Source of the DNA: Verrucomicrobia bacterium IMCC26134
Lineage (GTDB): Bacteria; Verrucomicrobiota; Verrucomicrobiia; Opitutales; Opitutaceae
NCBI GenBank assembly: GCA_000972765.1
Contig: CP011265.1
Coordinates: 3,035,001-3,099,000, forward strand
DNA: 64,000 nt
Direction of reading: 5' to 3'
The translations under genes were made by a program, and so were the position numbers. The notes under the pieces were generated by a model. It was not told where the DNA came from and did no database searches. It was given only the letters and a program-made list of their open reading frames with translations. Shown here in pieces: positions 55,541 through 64,000 of the stretch (its first letter is position 1; each line of letters opens with the position of its first letter).

Positions 55541-56962
55541 ATGCCCGTCACGCCCGCATCCCGCCTGCGCAAAGTCATCCTCCCCTCGGCCTTGCTGACG
55601 GGTGATGCGCTCGTCGCCTTCGCCGGCCTGTCGCTCGGCTACTGGGTCCGCTACGCCACTCCGATCGGGAGTCTAGGACTCGATGTGCCCGACGCCCGCT
55701 ACGGAGACTACCTCCCGCTCCTCTTGCTCGGCACCGCGTTCCTCATCGCGGCCTACGCCCAGCTCAATCTCTACGAGGAACGCCTCCTGCTCCGGAAATT
55801 CCAGGCGCTCAACCTCATCATCAAGGGCACCACATTCTGGCTCGTCGCCTACCTGAGCCTCTCGCTCGTGCTTAAATTCCAGCCGCCCATTTCCCGCTGG
55901 TTCGTCATCCTCGCCTACCTCATCACCCTGGCCCTGATGTTTACCTGGCGCTCCATCGCCTACGCTGTTTTCACGCGACCCTTTCTCGTTAATCGCCTAC
56001 GCCAACGCATCGCCATTCTCGGATGGAACGACGAAGCCAGCGCCCTGGTCGCCGACCTCGCCCGCAATCCGGCCCACCCGCTTGTCTTCCTGGGCGTAAT
56101 CGCGCTACCTGACGAACCCGTGCCTGCCGGCGTGCCTGTGCTCGGCCGTCCCGACCAGCTCGCAGCCGCCCTCCGCTCCTACGAAATCGACGTGCTCATC
56201 GCCGCCCGAACCGACCTGCCGCGTGAACAACTCCGCGCCATCGTCGAGGCCTGCGAGCAAGCCTTCGTCGACTGGAAAATCATCCCGTCCTCCTTTCAGA
56301 TTCTCGTCAGCGGGTTGCGCCTCCAGACCATCGGCCGCCTGCCGGTGCTCGGCGTTGAAGAGCTCGCCATCAATCGGCTCTTTAACCGTGCCCTCAAGCG
56401 CGCGCTCGACACCCTCGGTGCCTTCGCGGGCCTGCTGCTTTCCGCCCCGCTCATCGCCGCGCTCGCCATCATCATCAAACGCGAGTCACCCGGCGGCCCG
56501 GTCTTCTTCGCCCAGACCCGCATGGGAGCGGGCGGCCGCCATTTCACCCTTTGGAAACTCCGCTCCATGAGGCCCGACGCACACACGACCGACCACCTCA
56601 ACATCAGCACCACTCGCGACGATCCCCGCCTCCTCCGCCTCGGCGCCTTCATGCGTCGCTGGAACCTCGACGAGCTGCCCCAATTCTGGAACGTCCTGCG
56701 CGGCGATATGAGCCTCGTGGGCCCGCGCCCCGAACGCCCGCACCACGTCGAACGCCTCTCCGGCGAGATCCCGCATTATCTGCCCCGCCAGCTGGTAAAA
56801 CCCGGCATGACCGGCTGGGCCCAGATAAACGGCCTTCGTGGCGACACCGACCTGCCCCGCCGCATCCAGCACGACATCTACTACATCGAAACCTGGTCCC
56901 CCTGGCTCGACCTCCAGATTCTCGCCCTCACCCTCGTCCGCTGGCGCAACTCCTCCGAGTAG
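55541..56962 (+). CDS. Undecaprenyl-phosphate sugar phosphotransferase (initiating)
   Basis: A 473-residue polyprenyl glycosylphosphotransferase. Four or five N-terminal helices and a CoA-binding-like Rossmann region (RQRIAILGWNDEASALVADLARNP) precede the bacterial sugar transferase domain: KRALDTLGAFAGLLLSAPLIA, GGPVFFAQTRMG, FTLWKLRSMRPDA, LRRWNLDELPQFWNVLRGDMSLVGPRP and LVKPGMTGWAQINGLRG. This enzyme transfers a sugar phosphate (often glucose or galactose) to undecaprenyl phosphate at the inner membrane, starting the repeat unit. It ends 19 bases from the converging glycosyltransferase operon. Confidence 0.95.
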   Translation: MPVTPASRLRKVILPSALLTGDALVAFAGLSLGYWVRYATPIGSLGLDVPDARYGDYLPLLLLGTAFLIAAYAQLNLYEERLLLRKFQALNLIIKGTTFWLVAYLSLSLVLKFQPPISRWFVILAYLITLALMFTWRSIAYAVFTRPFLVNRLRQRIAILGWNDEASALVADLARNPAHPLVFLGVIALPDEPVPAGVPVLGRPDQLAAALRSYEIDVLIAARTDLPREQLRAIVEACEQAFVDWKIIPSSFQILVSGLRLQTIGRLPVLGVEELAINRLFNRALKRALDTLGAFAGLLLSAPLIAALAIIIKRESPGGPVFFAQTRMGAGGRHFTLWKLRSMRPDAHTTDHLNISTTRDDPRLLRLGAFMRRWNLDELPQFWNVLRGDMSLVGPRPERPHHVERLSGEIPHYLPRQLVKPGMTGWAQINGLRGDTDLPRRIQHDIYYIETWSPWLDLQILALTLVRWRNSSE

Positions 56963-56980
56963 GCGCTACTCTTCCATCTC

Positions 56981-58096
56981 CTACATCACATCCGGCACCC
57001 ACTCGCGTAGCGCATCTCCCAACTCGGCCTGAAACCTTGCGAGTGAAAACCGTTCGGCGTTTTTCCGGCAGTTCTCAGGCGAAAACGCCACGGGCATTCC
57101 CTCGAACTCAAGAATAGCAGCAACGAGTGCCACCTCGTCCTGTCGCCCGAAAAACAGGCCTGTCTCGCCAGCAACCACCGACTCCAAAGCCCCGCCTTCA
57201 CCCAGAGCGATCACCGGCCTGCCCGACGCCTGCACCTCTACCGCCGTCAGGCCAAAATCCTCGATCTGCGGATGCAAAAACGCCCGGCATCGAGCCATCA
57301 AGCCGGCGACCTCGGCGTCATTGACCCGTCCCCGAAACTCCACCGTAGGCCCGGCACCGCGCTTTAGCTTTTTCATTTCAACCCCGTCTCCCACGACTAT
57401 GAGACGCCGTCCAAGAAGCGTGCATGCCGAAACCGCCAGATCCACTCTCTTGTAAGCGACCAACTCCGACACGATGAGATAAAAATCTTCAGGCGGCTCA
57501 CCCGTTGGCCGATATTTTACCACATCCACCGCCGGATAAATCACCCGGGACTCCCGCCCGTAACACCGCGCGATTCGACCGGCCACAAATCTCGAATTAG
57601 CGATGAAATGGTCCACGTTATCTGCCGCCGCACGATCGAAACGGCGCACTCCGCCAATCGCGCGCCGGAAGACCCAGCGTCCAAGCCGACCGAGTCCGCT
57701 GGTCTGGCGCGCGTAGTCCTCGGCCATATCCCAAAGATAGCGCGGCGGGGAATGACAGTAACAAACCTGCACGCAACCCTCCGGCTTAGGCAGTCCCTTG
57801 ATCACGGCGGAGTCGCTCGTCAGCAAAAGTCGCGTCTCAAGCGGTATACACATGCGCCGCACCGCCCACGGAAAAAGCGGCAGCAACCAGCGATGATCCA
57901 CCCACCGGGGCGCGATACGCTGCAATGCGGAGCAACGAATATGCCGCAGGGCCATGGCCGGTGTGAGTGTCTCCGGTGCATGCATGATCATCGAAACCTC
58001 CGCCGCCGGAAAAAGCGCGGCCATGTCCTCGAACACCCGCCCGCCACCCCGCCGCCAAACCCACCAATGATGCGCCAGATGCACTGGTCCACTCAT
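56981..58096 (-). CDS. Glycosyltransferase family 4 (GT-B) protein
   Basis: A 371-residue GT-B transferase, last gene of the seven-gene coupled cluster. N-terminal HLAHHWWVWRRGGGRVFEDMAALFP and CYCHSPPRYLWD, then ANSRFVAGRIARCYGRESRVIYPAVDV and C-terminal RCRAFLHPQIEDFGLTAVEVQASGRPVIALGEGGALESVV with the E-x7-E motif. Resembles mannosyl- or rhamnosyltransferases of WbaZ type. ATG 58096 has a good ribosome site (GGAGGAGG) and overlaps the preceding stop by four bases. Sugar and acceptor unknown. Confidence 0.9.
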   Translation of the reverse strand: MSGPVHLAHHWWVWRRGGGRVFEDMAALFPAAEVSMIMHAPETLTPAMALRHIRCSALQRIAPRWVDHRWLLPLFPWAVRRMCIPLETRLLLTSDSAVIKGLPKPEGCVQVCYCHSPPRYLWDMAEDYARQTSGLGRLGRWVFRRAIGGVRRFDRAAADNVDHFIANSRFVAGRIARCYGRESRVIYPAVDVVKYRPTGEPPEDFYLIVSELVAYKRVDLAVSACTLLGRRLIVVGDGVEMKKLKRGAGPTVEFRGRVNDAEVAGLMARCRAFLHPQIEDFGLTAVEVQASGRPVIALGEGGALESVVAGETGLFFGRQDEVALVAAILEFEGMPVAFSPENCRKNAERFSLARFQAELGDALREWVPDVM

Positions 58097-59184
58097 CTCC
58101 CCTCCTCCCAAATCTGGCGCAACGCCGCCGCGGTCAACTCCGCCGTGCGTTGCCAGGTAAAACGTCCTGCCCACTGCCGACCCTCGCCTATCTTGGAACA
58201 CCGTAAATTTTCATCCGCCAGTAAACCGCCCAGCACGGCCGTAAGATCACCTCGAACATTCAGACGAAATCGATGCGCTCCCTGCGCCGCCGTCTCCAGC
58301 AATGCCGGACAATCCGAAGTGAGCACTGGGCAACCCGCCGCCATCGCTTCGAGCGGTGGCAGCCCAAATCCCTCTTCGAAGGAAGGCAGCACCAGCAAAT
58401 CCGCACCAGCTACCAACGCGCGCAACTCCACATCGGTTAACTTCGACTCGATTCGGAGCCGGTCACCTAAACGGGCGACCCACTGCTTCAAAACCGGACG
58501 AGACGTAAACCCGCGTTCCTCGCCCACAATGACCAGATCCTGCGGCACCTGCCCGGAAACTGCGAAAAAAGACTCCAGCAGTCCCTCTACATTTTTATGC
58601 GGGCTCACATTACCCACATAGAGAAGATACGGCCTCGGCCTCTCGGGACGTATCGACAATGCAAACCAAGCCGCACCCACGCCATTAGGAATCGCTCGTA
58701 TCCGCGCCGGCGCTACTCCAAGCTCCCTTACCAATTCGCTTTTTACCTGCTCGGACACGGTCAGCACCCGTGAGGCGTTTCGACGCACCGCGTTCAAATA
58801 TACCCTGGCCCCCAGCTTCCTGACCGCGCCTTTCCATCCGGCCACCACGTGTAACGGGATCAAGTCATGCACAGTCACGACCAGCCTCGCCCCCCGCACC
58901 CACGGGACACTGAAATGTGGACACCAGAGCATGTCACAACAAGCGCCCAATTCCCGGAACATGCGCTGCTCAGCCAGACGAAACGGCCTGGCCTCCGTCG
59001 CACGATACGCCGCCCCGCGCGCCAGCAATGGCGCCGCCCACTCCGGCGTGGTCGGGCCGCCTGAAAGCAGAATATTATCCACGCCGAAAACATCCGCCAC
59101 CTGCGGCACGATCTCACGGACGTAACGTCCGATTCCGGTGCTGTGCGAAAGACGGCAATCGATGCCGATGGCGTAAGTTTTCAC
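58093..59184 (-). CDS. Glycosyltransferase family 4 (GT-B) protein
   Basis: A 363-residue GT-B transferase. IGIDCRLSHSTGIGRYVREI is the typical N-terminus; LVVTVHDLIPLHV, LTVSEQVKSELVRELGV, PYLLYVGNVSPHKNVEGLLESF and LPSFEEGFGLPPLEAMAAGCPVLTSD follow. GTG 59184 is chosen because it starts the fold and overlaps the next upstream stop by four bases (GTGA). It probably adds one sugar of the surface glycan at the cytoplasmic face. Confidence 0.93.
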   Translation of the reverse strand: MKTYAIGIDCRLSHSTGIGRYVREIVPQVADVFGVDNILLSGGPTTPEWAAPLLARGAAYRATEARPFRLAEQRMFRELGACCDMLWCPHFSVPWVRGARLVVTVHDLIPLHVVAGWKGAVRKLGARVYLNAVRRNASRVLTVSEQVKSELVRELGVAPARIRAIPNGVGAAWFALSIRPERPRPYLLYVGNVSPHKNVEGLLESFFAVSGQVPQDLVIVGEERGFTSRPVLKQWVARLGDRLRIESKLTDVELRALVAGADLLVLPSFEEGFGLPPLEAMAAGCPVLTSDCPALLETAAQGAHRFRLNVRGDLTAVLGGLLADENLRCSKIGEGRQWAGRFTWQRTAELTAAALRQIWEEGR

Positions 59185-60050
59185 TTCCTCACCTCCACCC
59201 GGTAACGCCCAGGAAACAAGCGTGCTTTGCAACGCCGCCACCCCGTCAACAGCCCGACTCGATCCAGCCCCAACCGCAGCCATGAGCGGATCCAGAGCGT
59301 CATACCATGGGTAAAGTTCAAAGCCCCGACCCACCAGCCCAAGGAAGCGCCCACGGCCCTCGCACGGACTGCCTCACGCTTCAAACCGACATCAGGTGCC
59401 TCGCTCACGCCCCCGAGCGCGAAGTCCACCACCAGTCCTGGCACCGTCACAAACGCATCATCGCCGTTCGCCCGTAATGCAGCCGTCAGTCCGATATCCG
59501 CCGCCGGACCGAACCGCCGGGAAAAACCACCGGCGTATCGCGCCGCTTCCGTCCGCACAAACAATCCCTGATGATGCGGCGCCCGTGACAGGGCGAAATC
59601 CAGCAAACGATGACCAGCCGCTACCTCCTCGGAAAATCCATGGCGCCGGTCCACAAACCGCACCCGCCCATAAGCCGCCAGCACCGCCTCCGGCTGAAGA
59701 CCCAAAAGAGCCACTACACACCGCAGCACCTCGGGGTTTCCATAGGCATCATCCGCATTCAAAAAATGGACCCAGCGCCCGCGCGCCAGACGCAGGCCCT
59801 TATTCATCGCGTCATAAATGCCTTGGTCCGGTTCGCTCACGATCCGCACCGGACAAGCCAGCCGTTCACGCCAAGCTTCCGCGCGCCTCACCGTGTCGTC
59901 CGTCGAAGCGCCATCAATCACCAGCCACTCGAAGTCTCCCCCAACCTGCGCGGCGATGCTGGCTGCGGTGATGTCGATCTTCTCCCCGGCGTTACGACAC
60001 ACGGTGACGACGGTCAGACAAACCCCGGAATATGATGCAGTATTGTTCAT
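59181..60050 (-). CDS. Glycosyltransferase family 2 (GT-A) protein
   Basis: A 289-residue GT-A transferase of the WcaA/PslC-like group: CLTVVTVCRNAGEKIDITAASI, FEWLVIDGASTDDT, SEPDQGIYDAMNKGLRLARGRWVHFLNADD with the DAD-like metal motif, and a C-terminal hydrophobic/basic region that may associate with the membrane. ATG 60050 overlaps the upstream stop by four bases (ATGA), and its own stop overlaps the next gene by four. Specificity unknown. Confidence 0.92.
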   Translation of the reverse strand: MNNTASYSGVCLTVVTVCRNAGEKIDITAASIAAQVGGDFEWLVIDGASTDDTVRRAEAWRERLACPVRIVSEPDQGIYDAMNKGLRLARGRWVHFLNADDAYGNPEVLRCVVALLGLQPEAVLAAYGRVRFVDRRHGFSEEVAAGHRLLDFALSRAPHHQGLFVRTEAARYAGGFSRRFGPAADIGLTAALRANGDDAFVTVPGLVVDFALGGVSEAPDVGLKREAVRARAVGASLGWWVGALNFTHGMTLWIRSWLRLGLDRVGLLTGWRRCKARLFPGRYRVEVRK

Positions 60051-61057
60051 ACGATCTTTTCCGGGCAATGCACCAACTCTCCGCGCATCCGACGGCAAGT
60101 AGGCCAGACCCACCCTGCTTTGAACCGTTCCCATCCGGCACGAAGCCCCCCACCAGCAGACAGGCGCTTGTAACCCAGCGAGGCCTCAATTCCATGCAGC
60201 GTGCGCAAACGCAGCTGCACGTCCGCGAGGCGCCGTAGATAGGGCAAATAAACCAACCTTCTCAGTTCCTGCGTCAGTCGCACCTGATAAGGCCGCAACC
60301 CCGGATCAAACCATCCCGTCGTCACCTCGCGAATGCCTTGGTAATGGTAAAACAATACCGGCTGCCGTTGCAGCCACGGCAGCCCTGCGACCTGCGTCAA
60401 CTCCGCCGTGTCCACGTTCCACGGTGCGGCGTTTATGCCCGGGTGCTCCAGCGATTTCACGCCGCGAAAGCGCTTGGGAAACTCATCCAAATAACCCTGG
60501 TCGGCGAAGCGGCCTGCCTCCACCCGGTCAAAGCACCACTCCAGACACCGCGCCCGCCACCAGTCTAGACATGCCAACCCATCCGCATCGCGACGAAACG
60601 ACACCCACGCCACGTTGTAGGTGCCGTGCTCGCTCTGCGCCGCGAGATGCGGCGGAAACCGGTGCGGCACGATGCCCACCGAAGCATCGCCCTGCTCGGC
60701 GAAAACCACCGAGGCCGGACCGAAAAAAAACAAATCTGCATCGAGATAAGTCATGCGCTCCGCCGCCGCTTCGCGGGCGAAACAATGGCGCACCAGCACA
60801 GGGGTCGCGGTGAAGTAAAACTCCACCCGGCTACGCTGCGAACGCACTGCGGCATAGGCCGGATCAGCCGCCATAAGTTCCGCGAGCGGGATGGCCACGA
60901 GCGACTCGTCATCCGCAGCCGCGACCACCGCCTCGGTCTCGGCATCGAAGCAAAGCACCAGCAGCCGAAACGATTCACCCTGCGCCTTAAGCGACTCATG
61001 CAGGCAGAGCATCCGCGCCGCATAGCCCTTGTCGCAATAGGTGCAAAAGTGATTCAT
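60047..61057 (-). CDS. Putative GT-A nucleotide-sugar transferase
   Basis: A 336-residue protein beginning NHFCTYCDKGYAARMLCLHESLKAQ, which matches the first strand and helix of GT8-like transferases, with YLDADLFFFGPAS supplying the DxD metal site. SEHGTYNVAWVSFRRDADGLACLDWW and RFADQGYLDEFPKRF fit the acceptor side. This type of protein is often left as hypothetical in polysaccharide clusters. Overlaps its neighbours on both sides by four bases. Donor and acceptor are unknown. Confidence 0.8.
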   Translation of the reverse strand: MNHFCTYCDKGYAARMLCLHESLKAQGESFRLLVLCFDAETEAVVAAADDESLVAIPLAELMAADPAYAAVRSQRSRVEFYFTATPVLVRHCFAREAAAERMTYLDADLFFFGPASVVFAEQGDASVGIVPHRFPPHLAAQSEHGTYNVAWVSFRRDADGLACLDWWRARCLEWCFDRVEAGRFADQGYLDEFPKRFRGVKSLEHPGINAAPWNVDTAELTQVAGLPWLQRQPVLFYHYQGIREVTTGWFDPGLRPYQVRLTQELRRLVYLPYLRRLADVQLRLRTLHGIEASLGYKRLSAGGGLRAGWERFKAGWVWPTCRRMRGELVHCPEKIV

Positions 61058-61791
61058 GGACGAGACCGAGAAACGGATTTGCGGGCGAGCACGACGTTAT
61101 CCAAGTAAAAGTCCTGGTTTCGAGGCAAGAGCGCGGCCGCCACCACTCCGAGGAAACAAACCGGCGCGATCACCATGAGCTGCACCCCAAGATTCACCCA
61201 GCGCCCGCGCGCACAAACCAGTTTATATATCCAGCCTGCAACGATCTGAGCCACCGCGCGCGCATCGGTGGGCGTCTTCTCAAGCGTTACGACCTCGAAG
61301 CCCGCCCGCTCCAGCAGCGCGCGTAAACCAAACGACGAATACCGCCCGAAATCGTGAGGCTGTTCGTGCTCATCCCACACAAAGGGCACCGTCAGCACCA
61401 AAACGCCGCCAGGCCGCAAAACCCGGTTGATCTCGTTTAAAAACGCCTCGGGGGTGAACACATGCTCCAATACCTGGGTGCAGAGAGCCCCGTCGAAATC
61501 CGCATCAGGCAGCGGGAATATTCCTCCATCATAATACACATCTGCCACCCCGGCCGCCCGCCTCAAGGGTGTGTCATAGTCCAGTCCGACATAACGCGTC
61601 GCCGCCACCAATGAACGGTAGGGTTTGCTTCCGCAGCCCACGTCTAGCACCTCGCCCTGCAACTCCGGCAGCAAGCGCAGCAGCGCCTCATGCAATCCGC
61701 GGCGGGCAAAGTAAAACGGATTGACCACCCAGCCCAAGCGACCGGGGGTGAACTGCTGCCTGGCTCGCCAGTTTTTTATCTTCGCGATCAT
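61054..61791 (-). CDS. Class I SAM-dependent methyltransferase
   Basis: A 245-residue Methyltransf_11-type enzyme. The SAM loop is VLDVGCGSKPYRSL, followed by YVGLDYDTPLRR, DADFDGALCTQVLEHVF and LRPGGVLVLTVPFVWDEHEQPHDFGRYS. A hydrophobic segment near the C-terminus (LMVIAPVCFLGVVAAALL) suggests membrane attachment. In this cluster it most likely methylates a sugar residue or glycan end. ATGA overlaps at both ends. Confidence 0.9.
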   Translation of the reverse strand: MIAKIKNWRARQQFTPGRLGWVVNPFYFARRGLHEALLRLLPELQGEVLDVGCGSKPYRSLVAATRYVGLDYDTPLRRAAGVADVYYDGGIFPLPDADFDGALCTQVLEHVFTPEAFLNEINRVLRPGGVLVLTVPFVWDEHEQPHDFGRYSSFGLRALLERAGFEVVTLEKTPTDARAVAQIVAGWIYKLVCARGRWVNLGVQLMVIAPVCFLGVVAAALLPRNQDFYLDNVVLARKSVSRSRP

Positions 61792-63491
61792 GCGACGGCG
61801 GAGGATTCCAGCGAAGGGCGTCTTCGTTTTAACATCAGACCACGATACTCATAACCTCTGCCCGCACCGTCAAATGTTGGCCATTCCGCCACCACGCTCC
61901 ATTCGGCCAGCAAGGGCTCGATCAGTTTCGCACGATCAAAAAACCAACACGGATAACTCGCGGGATAAATCTGAGCAGGCACATGCTGCACCGTCAGCCA
62001 ATCACGCCCCCGGGTCGCAAACCCGGTGCGATCTATGATGATCCAATCGCAATCACGTCCGGCCAGGTCAGCCAGCATGGCGTGAGGCTTTTCCAGATAT
62101 GGCAGCACGCTGGATAGGAGAACCACGTTGGGACGCTCCGCTTCGAAACACGCATCAATCGTTGCGTAGAACCGTAGGTTGCCGGTCGTGAACTCCCGGA
62201 TCCCCGCCGCCACAAACGCAGGCTGTTCGACCACGCTCCAGCACAACTCCGGGAGGTCCCCAAACCAAGGCCGGTGCTGCCACCAGGTGCTGCCGAGGGC
62301 CCCGCCAAAGTCTAAAACGCTCAATCGTCCGTTTTCCGAGGCCGCAGCCCGCCTCAGCGCTGCGAGCAGCGGCTCATGACAAACCGGCTCGTGGAATTGA
62401 ACCGTGTCCCGTTCCCACAACGCATTTCCGTCGCGCACCGCACGGGTTGCATTAACCACCTTTTGCAGAATCAGCTCCGAGTCATAACCACCGGAAGCCG
62501 CCCGCGCAGCCGCCCAATCGGAATAATCGCCAAGCAGACGCTTCGGACTACCGATGCTCCTCAGCCATACTCTTGCCCGTTGCGGCACGAGCTGCTTGGC
62601 GCCTTGTCTCAGTAGCCGGGTTAACTTGCGCTGGACACGGAATGCGAGAGAAGGCTCCGCATTGGCCGCAGTCCACAACGCGCGACAGAGCGGGTGTTCA
62701 ACAGACTCGGGCCAGCGGAACGGCAAGCCGGGGGCTTTCTGTAGAGGCGGATTCGCCCACTCGACCGCACCGGCAGCGTTGGTTGCCGACCTATCGAAGC
62801 CAATATGCTCCACCATGGACCAAGGCGGACGCACGCAAAGTCCGCCGTGCTGAAAATGATGATAGAGCCAGCGCACCGCCCAGATATTGCTCGACTCCTC
62901 GCGGGCCGCTTGCGCGGGTAAATCCGCCCCGTAAGCCGCCGGAGAAACCCCGCGATTCGCGGCCTCACGCATTTTGGCCAAAGCGTTCTCTTTCGCCATT
63001 CCCTTCCATGAACGTGCCCAAGCACCCCAGACCCAGCAATCCGCACGCGCATCCAGATAAGGGTTTTCTCCGGCGTCTACCGGCGTAACCCGCGGATGGG
63101 TCCAACCGGACACGCTCATGACACGCCCATCCTCCGCATAGTGCCGCAAGGCCGCGCAAATCCAATCATAGGTGCCGGGCACGCAGATCAAATCATCCTC
63201 CCAGACGATAAACGCGTCATGACGCTCCGCAACCTCGGTGACCCCGGTAAGCACATTACATCCTAGTCCGAGATTCTTTTCGCGCTCCACCAGCCTCACC
63301 TCACACCAATCTACCTCACGCAACAAAGCACGTGTGGCGTTCACCGCCTGGACGTCAGACAATCCCTTCGCCCCATCCGCATAAGATAGAATCAATGGCA
63401 CTCGATTTTCGCGTAAACATTCCAGCACTCGGGCCAGATGCGCCGGACGAGCGTAAGCGAAAAGCACAACCGGAATAACGGCCTCACTCAT
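61788..63491 (-). CDS. Fusion of GT2-like glycosyltransferase and TIGR04325-type methyltransferase
   Basis: A 567-residue two-part protein. Residues 1 to about 290 are GT-A-like: IPVVLFAYARPAHLARVLECL, KNLGLGCNVLTGV, DAFIVWEDDLICVPGTYDWI (an EDD metal site) and CWVWGAWARSW. From about residue 320 the sequence matches the TIGR04325 putative methyltransferase family: LILQKVVNATRAVRDGNALWERDTVQF, LSVLDFGGALGSTWWQHRPWF, CWSVVEQPAFV, VVLLSSVLPYLEKPHAMLADL, WIIIDRTGF and IYPASYPCWFFD. Addition of a sugar followed by its modification by one polypeptide is plausible. Overlaps both neighbours by four bases. Confidence 0.85.
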   Translation of the reverse strand: MSEAVIPVVLFAYARPAHLARVLECLRENRVPLILSYADGAKGLSDVQAVNATRALLREVDWCEVRLVEREKNLGLGCNVLTGVTEVAERHDAFIVWEDDLICVPGTYDWICAALRHYAEDGRVMSVSGWTHPRVTPVDAGENPYLDARADCWVWGAWARSWKGMAKENALAKMREAANRGVSPAAYGADLPAQAAREESSNIWAVRWLYHHFQHGGLCVRPPWSMVEHIGFDRSATNAAGAVEWANPPLQKAPGLPFRWPESVEHPLCRALWTAANAEPSLAFRVQRKLTRLLRQGAKQLVPQRARVWLRSIGSPKRLLGDYSDWAAARAASGGYDSELILQKVVNATRAVRDGNALWERDTVQFHEPVCHEPLLAALRRAAASENGRLSVLDFGGALGSTWWQHRPWFGDLPELCWSVVEQPAFVAAGIREFTTGNLRFYATIDACFEAERPNVVLLSSVLPYLEKPHAMLADLAGRDCDWIIIDRTGFATRGRDWLTVQHVPAQIYPASYPCWFFDRAKLIEPLLAEWSVVAEWPTFDGAGRGYEYRGLMLKRRRPSLESSAVA

Positions 63492-64000
63492 AATCCCAGC
63501 ACGTTTTCAGAACGATAAAACACCGTCGTGCAGCGGCGCTCCACCTGACCGGGCGCAAAGCCCCAGAAATCAAGCCGTTTGAAGCCATGCTTTTTCAAAG
63601 CCTCGCAAGCCGGTTCGTAATCCGGCCTCTCCGTGTCATCCAACACTATCACGCCATCCGAAGCGAGACAGCCACGGGCGGCCTCGACGCAGGCCACGCG
63701 ATTACGTCCGTCAACACTTACCAAGGATGGCGGCTCCCGCAACTCGGCGATAGCGTTGATATAACCAGGGCCGAGCGGACGCTCCCGCAACTCGACATTG
63801 GCCGGTAGCTTTGGCCGTAACATCGCGGCGAAGACGCTATCGTGCTCGAGCGCGATGACCTTGGAAACGCGCTTGGCGTAATAGGAGGTGGACGCGCCGG
63901 CGCCGTATTCGAAGACGTTGAAATTCTTGCCCAGTCGTGGGCCGATAAACTCGATAAACGAATAAGTAGCCCACGGGATGGCAGATCCATCCCGCCCAAC
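63488..64000 (-). CDS. SAM-dependent methyltransferase, partial at right edge
   Basis: The frame is open from base 64000 to the stop at 63488, giving the last 170 residues; an internal ATG at 63823 is not the true start. FNVFEYGAGASTSYYAKRVSKVIALEHD is a SAM-binding Rossmann motif with the acidic residue at the end of strand two. Later LVSVDGRNRVACVEAARGCLASDGVIVLDDTERPDYEPACEAL matches class I methyltransferases of polysaccharide clusters. The preceding bases upstream show it continues to the right. Overlaps the fusion gene by four bases (ATGA). Confidence 0.85.
   Translation of the reverse strand, partial: VGRDGSAIPWATYSFIEFIGPRLGKNFNVFEYGAGASTSYYAKRVSKVIALEHDSVFAAMLRPKLPANVELRERPLGPGYINAIAELREPPSLVSVDGRNRVACVEAARGCLASDGVIVLDDTERPDYEPACEALKKHGFKRLDFWGFAPGQVERRCTTVFYRSENVLGL

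Overview
The window is dense, GC-rich bacterial chromosome with almost no spacer DNA, many 4-base ATGA/GTGA gene overlaps and few strong Shine-Dalgarno sites. Gene content (complex I with a doubled nuoM, PPi-type phosphofructokinase, two TonB receptors, sugar isomerase/Gfo-Idh-MocA genes, secreted proteins of unknown family) fits a Gram-negative Verrucomicrobiota bacterium, probably Opitutales/Opitutaceae. That placement is inference from composition and gene content; no rRNA or marker phylogeny is available here.

Layout. 1-4982: 3' end of a complex I operon (nuoL fragment, two tandem nuoM paralogues, nuoN). 5249-8804: universal stress protein, a repeat-bearing spacer, a small secreted protein and a ZnuD-like TonB receptor. 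8952-13937: PPi-phosphofructokinase, LapA-like protein, transglutaminase-like protein, RarA and a secreted phosphodiesterase. 14026-20246: a TPR protein with an HExxH motif and an internal C12 tract, directly followed by a lower-GC McrB-type ATPase and a DUF2357-type nuclease (probable modification-dependent restriction module). 20321-33617: housekeeping genes (TatD, the hslO-pnuC-NR kinase-tcdA operon, Hsp20, response regulator, rlmJ, Nudix, tRNA-Gly, ybaB-recR, DJ-1, a flavin disulfide reductase). 33708-41323: SUMF1-domain protein, M42 peptidase, a TonB receptor under a TPP riboswitch, KamA and CarA. 41528-46660: unknown secreted protein, PF10091 glycosidase, and two sugar isomerases with a Gfo/Idh/MocA oxidoreductase. 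46909-50369: two secreted proteins of unknown family separated by a paralogue remnant. 50386-52427: xseA and a TVP38 protein. 52557-64000: surface-polysaccharide locus, with rfbA, an O-antigen ligase/polymerase and the initiating phosphotransferase on +, converging on seven tightly coupled glycosyltransferase/methyltransferase genes on -.

The observations most worth following are: the tandem nuoM, whose second copy lacks the TM7 lysine; the TPR/HExxH-McrB-DUF2357 neighbourhood with its C12 tract; the TPP riboswitch that assigns a thiamin-related role to a TonB receptor; a set of simple-sequence repeats (C12, C17, a 7-bp repeat running into a start codon, and 16-bp repeats); and the GT2-TIGR04325 fusion protein. 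Function calls rest on motif recognition by eye; no database search was run.
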